DNA of 64,000 nucleotides from Carya illinoinensis (lineage: Eukaryota; Streptophyta; Magnoliopsida; Fagales; Juglandaceae). The notes beneath the pieces are model-generated. The model did no database searches. It saw only the letters and a list, made by a program, of their open reading frames with translations, and was not told where the DNA came from. Each line of letters opens with the position of its first letter. The first letter of the stretch is position 1. Below, one piece after another: positions 26,198-47,025 of this stretch. Position numbers and translations under genes: made by a program. The stretch spans positions 2,418,001-2,482,000 of the forward strand of contig NC_056756.1 in assembly GCF_018687715.1 (NCBI RefSeq). The letters run 5' to 3'.

Positions 26198-26721
26198 TAT
26201 ACATATATATATGTACATATATATATATATATATATATTCTCTTAGCATGCATGCAGTAGTCATGCACGGATTAGAGGTGATTTCCAAGTTTTGACTAAT
26301 AGGGACGTTGTCTAACATAATTGCCCGGGGGATCGTAGTTGCAGGAGACAAACCACCAGCCGTCAATACATTGAACCCTGACGCATGCAAGATGAACTCA
26401 CTACAATAAATTTGAACTTTTATAGCGATTTTTATAGTGTTGCAAATAAATTCATTGCAATAGATACTTTTTGCAATGAAATATAAGTCCTTGCAAGCAT
26501 TTGTTGTAATAGGTGAATTTAATGCAGGCGGTGACTTAACTTATTCTTTTGCAGCGTTTTTTTTTTTTTATAGAGGTGAAAGTATGTGTTGCAATAGGAA
26601 AAATTTTATTACAATGCGCTACCATCGTTGCTAATGGATCGGGTGCAAACTTACACAAAAATGAAAAAGGTTTTCCCCTGATATCAAACCCACTCTGTTA
26701 CCGCGTAACTCCTTCTCCACT

Positions 26722-34785
<8,064 letters not shown>

Positions 34786-35587
34786 TGCATCTCAAAAAAT
34801 CTAAACCATCTAAATGTTTTTAATTATATATTTGCATCAATATAAAATTGATGCAAAATCCACAAATATGGAACGGAAAACTGATAAATGGCAGCACCAA
34901 TTGCATCCAAATAAAGTTATATTTGCATCGAGTTATTATGGATACAAATGTCTATTCGCATCCAAACCAATTTGTTGTATCTACTTATTATGGATGCGAA
35001 ATAACAACATGATAAACTGTTTACCCTAATTGCATCAAAATATAGTTATTTTGTGGCGAGTTTTTGTGGATGCAAATGTCCATTCGTAATCTAACTTTGC
35101 TTTTATATCGAGTTATTATGGATGTGAGTAGACAAATATAATAAACTATTTGCACCAATTGCATTCAAATGAAGTTATTTTACATCAATTTATTGTGGAT
35201 GCAAATGTCCATTCGCATGCAAAAATCTTTTTTGCATCGAGTTATTATGAATGCGAATGGACAAACATGATAAACTCACATTCCCCAATTGCATCCAACT
35301 ATCCTATTTTTGCATCGATTTATTATGGATGCAAATATACATTCGCATCCAAACACATAGGTGGTTGGGATGAGTAATTCTAACCAATTTTGGATTTTTT
35401 TCAACATATAAAAATTGATGCAAAATGTAAGGTATTAGCAACCATTTCATTAAACGGATGCGAAAACTTAATAATAACTAAATAATAGCATCCAACTGTC
35501 GACGATTAAAAATCGATGTAAAAAGATATTTGCATCGATTTTTTCTTATTTTGCAACTAAAACTTGCGATGCAAATGACTATAATTC
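34786..35587. repeat. Right subterminal repeat array of the 9.2-kb CACTA element
   Basis: At least seven degenerate copies, in both orientations, of a unit containing tttgcatcgagttattatgg and gatgcaaatgtccattcgc. Such arrays bind the transposase or accessory protein in CACTA elements. Confidence 0.75.
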
Positions 35588-35764
35588 TTGTAGTGACTGA
35601 AGTGTTCCAGACAACTTGAGTATAATTCAGGCACAGTCCTCCAACACAAGAATTGTTGCTGTAGTAATAGTAAGGCTTCTCTGCCACCCACAAATTCACT
35701 GCAGCTGTCCCCGTAAAGGAACCACTGCCTTTGGCCAGATTCTCCCCGTAAGTACAGCTTGAAT

Positions 35765-36503
35765 TAGGGGTGGGCAGCGGGGCCCCGCACCCCGCTACCC
35801 CGCCCCCGTTCGCCCCGTCCCCGCCATGGCGGGGCGGGTAACACCGCCCCGCATGAGCGGGGCGGGGTCCCCCGCCCCGCATCTAGTCCCCCTAGTGGGG
35901 ACGGGGGGCGGGGAGGGCCCAACCCCGCTCCGCATTTCCCCCGCCCCGCCCCCTACATATATAAATATTATATATAAAAATATAAATATTTATATATATA
36001 TATAAGCATAAATATTTATATATATTCAAAAGCATAAATATATGTTTATATATATAAATATATTTTTATATTTTACAAATTGTGTATATATAAATATATA
36101 TATATTACAATTTTTTAGAGTTGTTTACAAAGTATGCATTAACAAATTTAAAAACTATATAGTTTAAAACTACTACACTACAACTTATATAAAATATGCA
36201 CTAGCAAATTTAAAAACTACATAATTTTTAAATTATAGTCATATTTATAAAATTTAAATTTACAATTTGGATCTAAAAATATATTTTTAATCACTTTTAG
36301 ATTTAGAAATAATTTTTAAATATAAAAAAAAGTAGTAACTTTTTAAAGGGAAAATGAGGCGGGGCGGGGCGGGTATTCGCTCCGCACCCCGCCCCGGAGA
36401 TGCGGGGGCGGGGGACGGATGGAAAAACCCCACCCCCGCACCATGCAGAGCGGGGTGTGGGGAGGGGGCTACCCCGCACCGTATGGTGCGAGTAGCACCC
36501 CTA
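35765..36503. mobile_element. hAT-type MITE, 739 bp, with GC-rich ends
   Basis: The element begins TAGGGGTGGGC and ends GCACCCCTA, giving terminal inverted repeats of about eight bases. It is flanked by the 8-bp duplication gcttgaat (35757-35764, 36504-36511), the hallmark of hAT insertions. The outer 150-200 bp on each side are extremely GC-rich (ggggcgggg/ccccgcccc) and can pair with each other, while the core is nearly pure A/T. It has no coding capacity. It lies inside PR-1 coding sequence. Confidence 0.9.
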
Positions 36504-36810
36504 GCTTGAATGCACCAGATTGCAGTCATCAATCCTTGTGTTTGCATAGTTTTGAGCATAGGCTGCTACCGTGGTGTCCCACGTCATATTTTGGACACCA
36601 ACTTGTTTTCGAGCAGCGTTGTGAGCATCGATGTAGTCTTGTGGTGAGTTTTGGGCAAGAGAAAGGGGAACCATAATATTGCTAAGCCCAAAGAAAAAAG
36701 AAGGTAAGAAAATTTAGACAAACCCATGTTTGTAATTTCGTGTTGAAGGTAAGATGAAATCTTACTCTAGCTGGATGAGAAACTTGCCATTACAGTGGCT
36801 ATATATAAGG

Positions 36811-38588
36811 AATTAAGAATTTTCTATTAAGTACTTTATATAAGTTACTAATATTTGTCGCCATTTTACGCAACTTAAAGTTATAGACTTCCTCCTTGGA
36901 CATGCATTAACACTTTGCGGTCAATTCCAGATAAGTTTTAGAATGGAGAAAAGAGCTGATCAAGGCTGTGCACATGACATCCAAATGAAGGGACTCCTTT
37001 TCCAAAACAAAGAAAGCTAGCTCCTAGAGTATAGTTTTCTTATAGAAGAATGCTAGACAAATTTACGTATTACTTCATAATAAAATTAATGAATCGAAAC
37101 CGGTCCGGCTGATATTTCTTGTCCCTGCATGCAGCATTGCAATACCGTGTATCTACACAAGGCCAGTCCGAGTTAGATGATGTTGAATTGTTAGATTACA
37201 TATTGATGGTGCTAAAATACATTGAGGAGGCAAATTAGCGGAAGTATAGCAGGAAACAATGATCTTTCATGATTTGAGATAGTTTTGGACACATTTCGAT
37301 ATTTTGATCATAACTTTGATTATGGGTATTGGAATCGCACATATAATCCCAATTCGTAAAGCTCTTTTCGGCACGCACTTCGTTTATACAAAGGTATGCT
37401 TGGTGTGCATCGTTTTCGATGTCAAAATCTACTGTTTTTCCCTCCAAATCTCTATTTTTAGATATTATCTGCATTTTATGTTAATATTTGATTGCTCGTG
37501 TAGGAAATATTTCTGAATCCAATCTAAGTTAGATCTTTGGCATATTACTTTTTTATTTGCATATTTATTTTTGGTGTATGCTTTAGGATTTTACTATTTT
37601 TGGAAAATTATGATATTTTCAATTTTATAGCTAATTTAGCCCGGCTTGTGGGTAGATTTTCACCATTATTGAGATTGATTATTTTCTATAGAATATCAGT
37701 GTCGTTTTCTCTGAGCTCTTGAGCGATTCTCTTGTTTTTCTTTCTTGCAAATTATCTATTACAACTAGCCTGCAGAATATTAATCTCTATTCTATCCACC
37801 ATCATGCATGATAGGAAAATATAATTTTCACCATAATTATATAAGATTTTTAGACATTGATCTATCACTTTTATTTTCACGGCCGTGATATATATCCCTT
37901 ACTTTTTATTTTTATTTTTATTTTTTTTTTTGTTTTTTATTTCATGCATGAGGTCTTTGGAATATATATATTTATAAGATTCTTTTAAAGAAAAGAAAAT
38001 TGTCTAAAAAAGAATGACCAAGGGTGACACTATAGGTAATTACGGCCACTAATTGGGATCTCCGGCGGCCTATTATAATTAATTTAAGAGGATTACAATT
38101 AATTCTCTCCATTTTTCCGGAAAACTTCTTGCTTAGTTTTTTTACGTGCCAATGAATTTCATGACCGTGTTAATTAAGCCTTCTAATAGGCCCGTGATCA
38201 CGCTGTAGATTGCTTGATCTCTCGAATTTCCCTGAAGTCATAATTAAGTACACATGAGAAGAGCTAGAGCAGGATATATAGGCCGGGCGATAGCTATAAT
38301 TAAATATAGCCATCCTTCCACATAATTTAAGGAATATTTAAATGATCACAACGTACCCGCCATCTAAAGTTTTTCTACGTTTGACCAAAACAAATACACA
38401 TACATCATGTCTTACATTAGTAATATTCTCTCACAAGTAGATCAAATCAATTAGCCAAGACAATGAGCCTATAATTGAGGGCCACATATTATGTTAAAAT
38501 CCTACGTGATCATTTGTGTTAATACCTGAATTCGTCAAACAAGCATATATTTGGTCTAAATGGAACAAAAGGAATAGAGTCTATTTTG
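36811..38588. other. Gene-free stretch upstream of the split PR-1 gene
   Basis: AT-rich. Short frames near 37235-37720 have no recognisable content. Promoter elements of the split PR-1 gene are expected in the first few hundred bases but I can only support its TATA box. Confidence 0.45.
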
Positions 38589-38721
38589 TACAGTTATTTT
38601 TTCATACTCTTTATAGACTCCATTAATGTAATTTGTCAAAATATTTATTTAATATAAAAAAATTATACAACCAATTAATCACAATAATTGAGTGTATAAA
38701 AAATATGAAAAAATGACTGTA
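38589..38721. mobile_element. MITE-like inverted-repeat element
   Basis: Left end tacagttattttttcatac and right end gtatatgaaaaa-type sequence (tatgaaaaaatgactgta at 38704-38721) form imperfect inverted repeats around an AT-rich core. Related sequences occur at 43741-43870 and at the right edge of the window. Exact ends and target duplication are unclear. Confidence 0.45.
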
Positions 38722-39735
38722 TATAGAATTTTTAAAAATGATGTAGTTTTGAGTGGTAGGGCAGAGTTGTGATTGTCAATAACAAGTACATGTTTGTTTT
38801 CAAGTATAGAGTTATAAAATTGAGAAAGTGGTACCATTATGAATTCAATCACTGTTCGTGCATTTTTCCGTTTTTCGGCTAGGGGATTAATGTCAACATG
38901 AATATGGTAGGATACTGACCATTTCATTTCTCGCCTTCTGTTTGAACTCCTCCTATAAAACAAGTAAATTGTTGCTAGACTCTACCGGATCTTGAAGGAA
39001 GGATCGGACCGGACAACCCCAATAATTAAGTTAGCCATGACTCTTTTCTTATCTCTAGTGAAATTCAAGAGAGAGTGAGAGTATTTTCTTCGCTTCGTCG
39101 ATTCTATTTCCATCTTACAGAGTAACTTTTTATAAGATTTTCAGATCATATAGATAAATACTAATTACTATGTGTTAAGATCGGTTATATAGTTATGAGT
39201 GAGTGGTTTATTTCTTTATTAACATGGAGCTCAATGGCTATTATCTAAGAAGCAGACTTTATCCGGTTAACGAGCTCTTTGAGTCGAGACCATGACTAAC
39301 TATTCTTATCCCAACAATCTAGATTAATCGGACTTCAACTGTCTATTGGCCAAAATCAATGTGGTAAATCAATGATCAACACGATGCATGTAACGGGGAT
39401 CAACTCAAAAAACATAATGGCTTTAATTTATTATTATATATGTTTGTCATTCTCCTCGATATGAACAAGAAATTAAGAATTTGATTGTGGAACTTAATAA
39501 TTTGTGGCGTATAAATTAAGATGTCGCAATATGCATGTATAGTCGGGAAGAAGCCAAAAGTTGGGGGGAAGGCTGCCAACGCAAACGAAGTCGATGCATG
39601 ACCTCCTCATATATAATATTACTTCACGAGTTTCACTTTATTTATTCAGAGTAATTTGGTGTCGTTAATATTACATGATCACTTATTCAAGGTCACCCTC
39701 TAAAATGAAACTCGTAGATGCATGCATGCTTGCAA
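38722..39735. other. Gene-free stretch
   Basis: Mixed AT-rich sequence 3' of the next PR-1 gene. No credible coding frame; the 94-codon frame at 38679-38963 overlaps the MITE and resembles no known protein. Confidence 0.45.
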
Positions 39736-40239
39736 TTAGTAAGGCCGCTGCCCGACATAGTTGCCCGGGGGGTCATAGTTGCAAGTGATGAAGGTGCCGC
39801 CATTGTTGCATCTGACTTTAGCACAGCCAAGGCGCACAGAATTGCGCCAAACCACCTGAGTATAGTGGCCGCACTGGCGGCCGGTAGCACATGAGTTAGA
39901 GTTGTAGTCGTAGTCGGCCTTCTCTGCTACCCAAAGGTTAACGGCAGCCGTTCCCGAGAGGTCACCACTGCTCCCTGCAAGATTCTCACCGTAACGGCCA
40001 CCCGAGTGCACTAGGTTGCAATCACCCTTACGTTGATTAGCATAATTCTTTGCGTATGCCTCAACGGTAGCATCCCAAGTAATAGGTCCGACTCCAACCT
40101 GTGATCGAGCCGCGTTGTGAGCGTTGACGTAGTCTTGTGGTGAATCCTGGGCGCTGGATTCATGGACGAAGGCAAAGGTCAGGACAAAAACAAATATTAT
40201 TGCTGGGGAAATGTTTCTCATGATCATGAGTCCCTGCAT
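39736..40239 (-). CDS. PR-1 (basic CAP-domain defence protein), intact
   Basis: Single-exon PR-1 gene. The product has a signal peptide (hydrophobic run [12 protein letters not shown], cut near [10 protein letters not shown]) and a full CAP domain with its tetrad: His in NAHNAAR, Glu in RYGENLAG, Glu in WVAEK, His in CGHYTQVVW. Six cysteines match the family's three disulfides. It ends [15 protein letters not shown], the conserved C-terminal (CAPE-type) peptide, with the normal stop. It should be secreted to the apoplast. I start at the ATG at 40239 (167 residues), because the preceding codons (ETN) also precede the start of the 62652 paralogue and the ATG context is better; an in-frame ATG at 40263 would add eight residues. 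A TATA box lies at 40320-40327. No break is seen. Confidence 0.93.
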   Translation of the reverse strand: MQGLMIMRNISPAIIFVFVLTFAFVHESSAQDSPQDYVNAHNAARSQVGVGPITWDATVEAYAKNYANQRKGDCNLVHSGGRYGENLAGSSGDLSGTAAVNLWVAEKADYDYNSNSCATGRQCGHYTQVVWRNSVRLGCAKVRCNNGGTFITCNYDPPGNYVGQRPY

Positions 40240-40318
40240 ATTGGTTTCTCGTATGTAATGCAAAGCAAAAGCTAATTAGCGTGCAGGATGGTAGAGCCAG
40301 AGCATGAATGATCGAGTG

Positions 40319-40330
40319 GTATATATAGGG
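40319..40330 (-). promoter_or_regulatory. TATA box of the PR-1 gene at 39736
   Basis: ccctatatatacc on the minus strand, about 80 bases upstream of the chosen ATG. Confidence 0.6.
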
Positions 40331-42529
40331 AAATTATCAACGCTTGGGTCAATATTCAAACGAGTTAGGGTAGGGACACGAAATTTCGTAATTTTTTCAT
40401 TTCCCAGTCTAATTTTATCATTTCCTAGCCACCAGTAGTACTACTGTGGAAATTATGTCATGGATTCTGGAAGATGATCTTTAGTAGAATTTTCAAACGT
40501 GGGAAGCGTATACTACACGTAAAACCTTGGTGGAACTAAAGAGACCTAAAGCACCACTGGCAAGTTGCATGCGCCATAATAATGATTATAATGATTATAT
40601 TAATTTTTATATGTCTTTCATATATATATATATAAAGCGTAGTGTACGTACGTACCATCTATGATACAAAAAATACAATTAGACACATATTCTTGGGAAA
40701 AAAAAAATGCTATCAGCTATTGTATATTAATATCATTTTTGGGCTTATGAGTCCACTGCACGCGTAATTTTCTCTCTAGCTAGCTAGCAAAAAACTAACA
40801 TGTTTAGCTAGCTTTAATTACAACAAAAATGTTAAAAGAAATCAACTCAAGGAAAATGGCAAAGTGCCTGGTGTCATTTACTGTAGAAAAGATATTCTAT
40901 AAGATAATAAAAGAAAAAGGCTGAAAGAACTCTAATTATGAAAATAGACAAATATTATAAGCTAGCTTCAAGTATTTAATTCATAATTATATAATAAAAA
41001 GTTTTAGGGACACAATATTTTAAGTTTCTAAGAAAATTGAAATTTTTTTATTGTGGTTCTATATTGTTTATTTTAAGAAAAAAAAACCTAAATATATATA
41101 AATTCTCAAGTTTTCTAAACAAAACAATTACGTACTTATAACCATATTTTGGTTTTGCCTGATCTGCTCCCTTGAATCCGCCGGCGATTTAGGTGCCTTA
41201 AGCTTGCATGGTAGAAGTCTACGCCTTTATCCTGTAAGAAAACTTATAATTAATTAGATATATGTCGATATATGGCCTAAAAATCAACGCAATTAGCTAG
41301 CAGCTTCCCGTCCAGGGTGGGAGTCGTACCTGATCTGTAAGTCGATCATCGTGAAAAGTATGCTAACCATGACCAACGTAAGCGAAGTTGATTGCGATCG
41401 AACTCGTGCGTGCGTGAACTCGGGTGATCCTAACGGAGGAATGCTGCACATTATCTTTTACTATATATTTTATATATTAAAATATTATTTTTTATTTTAT
41501 TTTATTTTTATTAAATTAATTAAATTATTTTATTTATTATCTATATATTATATATTTATTATAAAAAAATAAAAAAAATTAAAATAAATATAATATATAA
41601 AATATGAAGATAACAAGAAAAATTTTTCAATACTAATTATATATGGTGACAGGTCTTACACCACGTTGAACAGTATTACTACTGGTCATGACCTGACGAG
41701 CACGGCTATCTCGATGCATGCATGCCTGCCGTACGTGAACATGAATTAACTTAATTTGTGGATAGAAAATTAATTAAAACTCGTCAGCGCATGTTATATA
41801 TAAATATATATATATATATACACATATATTCGTTGTCACAAGTCAAGGTGATTAATCGAAATTATCGATCATGAGGATTATATATATATATATATATATA
41901 TGTGTGCAAGGGTATCTGTAAATGCAAGAGTTTGATTAAGATTAAGTGACTAAATTGATAAATTGATAAATTTTGATATGATTAAGTGACAAAAATAATA
42001 AGATTAAGTAACTATTTTAAGTTTATCTCGCAGTTATTAAGAATTGTTTTAGATAAGTTAAGAGTATAAAAATTGAGTTCCAAAGATTTTGTAATTATCC
42101 AAAAAAGAATTTGAATGGAAAACTACTAATGTTGATAAGATTAAAAGTGACAAGTGTCAACAATATCCCATCAAAAAAGTCTGACGTGACAAAGTCACTC
42201 TGTCAATAGAATCTTATTGCAATTTAAACTGCTTTCAGATTATTTATTTAAGTTATCCTATTGGTTAAGATATGTAGAGATTTAATTTTAGATATTTTTT
42301 TATGTCACTTTCCTATTGCTTATTTTGGTGAGAAAACTCATTGAAGAATTTTTATATTATTTCTCTCAAAAAGTATAATCGTTGATCTAAAATTGAGATT
42401 GAGTGATCGTAATTCAGCCACTAGAGTTCCAGGAGAAACCCAGTTATAACCGTACTAAGTTTGAGTATTTAACCTTCCAAGACAAATATCCTCAAGCCTC
42501 ATAATCCGCTACCACTACCTAGAATGGTA
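40331..42529. other. Gene-free stretch upstream of the intact PR-1 gene
   Basis: Promoter side of the PR-1 gene, then AT-rich sequence with TA tracts (about 41807-41820, 41880-41900). About 41925-42030 has short imperfect tandem repeats of gattaagtgac. No coding gene is supported. Confidence 0.45.
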
Positions 42530-43400
42530 TTGTATTTGTTAAAGAAAATCATGTTGTTGATGTTCCTAAAGAAGTCGCTTCAAAAGTAAATCATTTTAAA
42601 AAGTCACAAGAAACATCAACCTCAAAAAAGTTAAACCGAGGTAAGGTTGGAAGTAAGTTTGTGCTCATTTGTCATTATTATAGTATTTCTAGTCATATAA
42701 AGCCATATTACTTTAATTTGAGTAAAGTGCAAAAAAATAATGGTAAAGAAAAAGATAAAGATACTTGGAAACCAAATCCTAAAGTTAAGGCAGCAAATAA
42801 ATACCATAAGCACCAAGATAAGTGAATTGTCTGAATTTTTTCTTACAACAAAGATAAAATCACAAAAATTTGCAATGATGTAAAATTCGCCTCAAAATTT
42901 AAAGCAAAGTGGATTAGAAAAAAAGATGTTACATCACATTAATTGATAGGAGCACTTACATGTTCTTGCATTTAAAGAAGCCGGCCAAGTTGTGGATGTT
43001 CTAAAAGAAGTCATCTTCAAAAACAAATTATTTTAAAAGGCCACATGAAACATCAACATGAAAGAAGCTAAATCAAGGTGAGATTGGAAGTAAGTTTGTG
43101 CCTATTTGTCATTATTGTGGACAAATAAACACCATAAACGCCAAGACATGTGAGTTGCCTGAATTCTATCTTGGCAACAAATATAAGATCACAAAAAGCT
43201 GCGAGGATATAAAGATCGCTTCAAAATTTAAAGTAAAGTGGATGGTGAAAGAAAATACCGTATCATATTAATTGATAGGATTACTTGCATATTCTTGCAT
43301 TCAAAAAAGTCAAGTTATGAATACTCCAAAAAAAGTTTCTTCAAAAGCAAGTCATTTTGAAAAGGCACAAAAACATCAACTTCAAGAGTTTTATAATTGA
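42530..43400 (+). pseudogene. Decayed gag-like zinc-knuckle fragments, about three tandem copies
   Basis: The plus strand at about 42640-42824 encodes KFVLICHYYSISSHIKPYYF, which matches the CCHC zinc knuckle with its flanks (ICHYCGxxGHIxPxCF) of Copia-type gag, but cysteines 2 and 3 are tyrosine. A second copy at about 42966-43260 keeps CHYCG and then loses the rest, and a third at about 43300-43400 has only the left part. Each copy begins with a similar string (tcttcaaaa..catttt..aaag). The copies are full of stops and shifts, so this is a dead retroelement relic. Confidence 0.5.
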
Positions 43401-43740
43401 AATTTACTTGTAACTGATTTTCAAATAATAAAATTGAATTTTCCGGATTTGGTTGCCCTATAGGATTTTACCTTTATAAAATTCTTTAAAAGGTTTGCCT
43501 CCGTTATCAATATTCATATTGTGCAATTTATTTCCTTTATGTTATTGCTTTATTATAAAATAATTACACGATTGAGGACTAACTAATTTATTGAGTGAAT
43601 TGATAGATTTTAGTTTATGATACATGGAGATTTGGGCAATTTCAGTATCAATTAGGACTTAGCTGCACCAACCAGGGTCCATATTCTAGTACTCTAGCAG
43701 TCTTACATATAATAGATCATTAATATATGAGTAATGTTAC

Positions 43741-43870
43741 GTACAATCACTTTTGCATACTCTCTACGTACTCTACTGATATGATTGGTTGGATTAATTT
43801 TTTTTTAATATACAAAAAATCATATCACTGGAATGCACAAAGGAGTTCACAAAAATGACTGCACATAAAA
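43741..43870. mobile_element. MITE-like element
   Basis: Left end gtacaatcacttttgcatac and right end with aaaaatgactgcac in inverted orientation around a poly-T centre. Its right half closely matches the last 35 bases of the window in reverse complement. Confidence 0.4.
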
Positions 43871-44261
43871 TTTTTGTTAATATATATATTAACAAATGAG
43901 TTAATTGTAGCAGTATTCGGTTTTAAGGACCAATTAAAGGCAACAATTGAATGCATAGAAAGGGAAAAAAAACCTGCACGATACAAAAAGAATGAAATCT
44001 GCATGCATGGGATCCATTTTATTAATTGTGCTAAAGTGAGCATGCATGCCTGCATTGAGGCGCGCAGCAGTCTCGGTGATGAATTAATTAACTGGCCTGC
44101 ACGGGACAAGAGATCAGATAATATTGGACAACTAAGGTGATAAAAAAATCCACACGATTAATTAACAATTGTTAGTGAAAATGTCATATATATATATATA
44201 TATATATTTATGATGGTTGGAAACTTTTAACCATTTGCCAAGACTTCCCCCATACACGCCA

Positions 44262-44465
44262 CCTTGGAAATTATGCCTTTGGATGACTGACAAATAGGGT
44301 CAAGTATAGACTGCCTTTGCTCATTTGCTACAAAGACAATTCCAAAGTGTGCGCACCATTTTTCCCTTCACGTTCTCTAGACTACTGTACTAGTACGTAA
44401 TTGAACGTCACGGAATTCCAATGGTCATTGGTGGCTAGGGACTTGCATAGCACTGTCTTTACTTT
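44262..44465 (-). promoter_or_regulatory. PR-1 promoter relic without a gene
   Basis: Islands such as tgcctttggatgact, cacgttct.taga, attccaatca/ggtcat and gtggctagggacttgcat also occur in order upstream of the PR-1 gene at 47026-47514 (about 47570-47700). No PR-1 coding sequence follows on the minus strand, so this is probably the leftover of a deleted copy. Confidence 0.4.
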
Positions 44466-44639
44466 GTCTTTTCCTTTGCTTCGTCGTTCTTTCTATTTAT
44501 TTTCTCATTCTTCTGCTGGAAAATGTTGGCAAAGAGTTTCAGATTATTCTTTGCCCTTACTTTTTGGTGCCGGCCTGGGACTACTGAAACTACGATACAA
44601 ATTAAGAAAACGTAGTCATGCATGAATTCTGAGCAAGCT

Positions 44640-46098
44640 ATAAGACAAATGGATTTTTTTTTTTTATCAAAATTTTGCGATTAAAATGATTATTTTCACG
44701 ATTTTCAAAAATCTGTTTATTTTAAGTGGTTTGCGCGCACAACCTTAATAATTTTACTTTAAAGCTGCGTTCATGATCAGCGCGCCTTAAGGATCGGGGA
44801 ACTATATAATATATATTAATTATACATATATGTGGGTAACTCAAACGGCCGGATGTATATAGTAGCAATATGTTTAGAGAAAATTACGCTTCCTAGTAAT
44901 TATGTAATATTTTAAAAGAAAAATGATAGATCCACCGACCCATTATTTATATCGAAATGTATTTTTTTTAATATTTTTATTTGTTTATTTCTTCATATTG
45001 TGTTTTTTATTTTTTAATAATTTTTTAAAATATACAAAAAATTATTACTTCTATAAAAAAAATTAATTTATCACTATGTATACGTACAAAGTGTTGGCGG
45101 TAGCACCTTACATCTATTTTAAAATAAGAAATTCTATTTACAATCTCCACTTAGATTGGCTAGTTAGCCTCAATAAATCTTGTACAGTTTCTAAATTGTC
45201 TCTGCTTGATCTGATCTCTTCAAAACCTCGTGGCTAATTTCCTCAAGCCAAGCGATGATTAAACATTTCCACGCATGCATGGCTTCCTTAGGATAACTAC
45301 TAGCGACCAAAGTCGAAAGCTATTATTTTCTGGTTGGTCCGGTAATTGGTGCGAGAAATATGGATCCATGTGTCAATTATGAGTACATACATGCATGAAG
45401 CAATTAAGCATTCAATGTTCAATGGATATTCTCATGGGGTCAAAACCAATTACTATTGATTTATGAAAAATTATACTCATTATCTCTATATATAATTATA
45501 TCATACATTTATTTTTATTTTTTTCTTAACAGATGTATGGTGTACGTATAATATACCTACTAAATTTGGTCTTTCAATTTGACCCGAAATATTTTGTTTT
45601 GACCCGATCCGATGAAAGGTGAAATAATACTTACGACCGCATCTAATTGATATAATGGGATTTTCCAAAGAATTACGAATTTTCAATTACATGTCAATTA
45701 TTCGGGTCAAGTTGGAATAGATAGACAATATAAATCGAACATGTCAACAAAATGGAGCTATAATAGTTCTCGCGTGATTCATTTACTATAGATTAAAACG
45801 ATATTAACCTTTTTGATTTATTTTTTTATATGTATATTAAATGTGAAATACACATAATGCATGCGTTTGGTTTTGTTTGAACTTAACACACTATTCTTAT
45901 AATGTTTTTTTTTTTTTAATTTTATAGTAAGGTAAAATACGAATAAATAATATTTATATTTTTAAAGTATATAAATACTGTACATTCATTTAAAAAAATA
46001 TTTTTAAGATCTGTAAGTTTCATATACTCATTTTGAAAAAATAAATAAATCTGAAATTTACATAATTTTTTTTTTAATAATAAATTTCACTTTATTAA

Positions 46099-46132
<34 letters not shown>

Positions 46133-46200
46133 AAGACCGCTTGGAATCTTACATTTCCCTTCTGAGAATACACAAACACGCTGCTTCCCGATCTAATAGG
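44640..46200. other. AT-rich gene-free stretch
   Basis: Contains an AT-rich MITE-like patch at about 44920-45080 and a TA tract at 46103-46129. No gene is supported. Confidence 0.45.
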
Positions 46201-46204
46201 GCCC

Positions 46205-46370
46205 AACACAAACCATGCAACGCGTGCACGAGCAGCGTAGCGAGCTTCGATCTATCGAAGTAGGCTTTGTGGGGGGAATTTAGGCCGTTTGGGCATGGAA
46301 TTAAGGACATGGACCAATATGGCTAAGCCCACGGCACAACAAACTGCTATGAACGCATCATTTAGAAAGT
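46205..46370 (-). pseudogene. PR-1 N-terminal relic
   Basis: The minus strand decodes to pieces of a PR-1 signal peptide and mature start: VCCAVGLAILVHVLNSMPK parallels [15 protein letters not shown] of the 62652 gene, followed after shifts by NSP and AARARV. The rest of the CAP domain is missing. The region just beyond (46505-46660) matches the region upstream of the 62652 gene, so this was a full PR-1 copy with its promoter. Confidence 0.6.
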
Positions 46371-46504
46371 TCTTTCTTTTTTTAAAAAAAAAAATAATTA
46401 TAAAATAAAATAATCATTCGGTAATCTTCTGAAACTAGTGTAATTTTATCGCTTTTATTTCATCGAGAAACCCTCCATCTTCATGAAATTACAGTAAAAT
46501 TAAA

Positions 46505-46660
46505 GAAAGTGATGGGCGTGGTCATGGATCCTGGATGCACGATGGGGGCTGGCCTACGGAGATGCTCGGAGCTTTTGTACAAGAACCACGTGATCTCCCA
46601 TTGTAATGCTTAAGCGGGCCCAAAAATAAAAGCCCAAGGTGCTGCTATGTATTTATTCGG
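46505..46660. repeat. PR-1 upstream segment shared with 63812-63960
   Basis: Both contain gatcatggat..gcacgatg, gggctggcc, aagaaccac/gagaaccac, atctccca and aatgcttaag in order. It marks the extent of the duplicated PR-1 unit. Confidence 0.6.
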
Positions 46661-47025
46661 CCCATTTGGGGTTTATTCGGCCTTTTTGGTATCAAATTAA
46701 TGAATATTTCATGGATGAGAATCTCCTAAAACTTTTATCCAAATTCTCCTCGAGATAAGGCTGGGGCGTTGGGGCGAATTCCACCTGCTTTGACCGGTGG
46801 CAGTTAGGATCATCTACCCAAGAGGCGAACATATGAAATGAATCAACTTGATGCAAATATACCGACTGATTTCATGAATATTGTAGAATAACAACGCTCG
46901 TTGGGAGGAGGGAGATCAGATCAATCGTGGTATCATTCTCAATAACGAAATGAAAAGGAAAAATCAATTACTGTTAAATATAATAGGAAAAGATGATCAT
47001 TTTTTCCATAAGCAACACCTGTTAA

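Noticed and set aside
35478..36676. GC-rich open frames around 35.8 and 36.4 kb (glycine/proline-rich)
   Set aside because: They are read from the GC-rich ends of the hAT MITE; the real PR-1 codons are only the parts outside 35765-36503.
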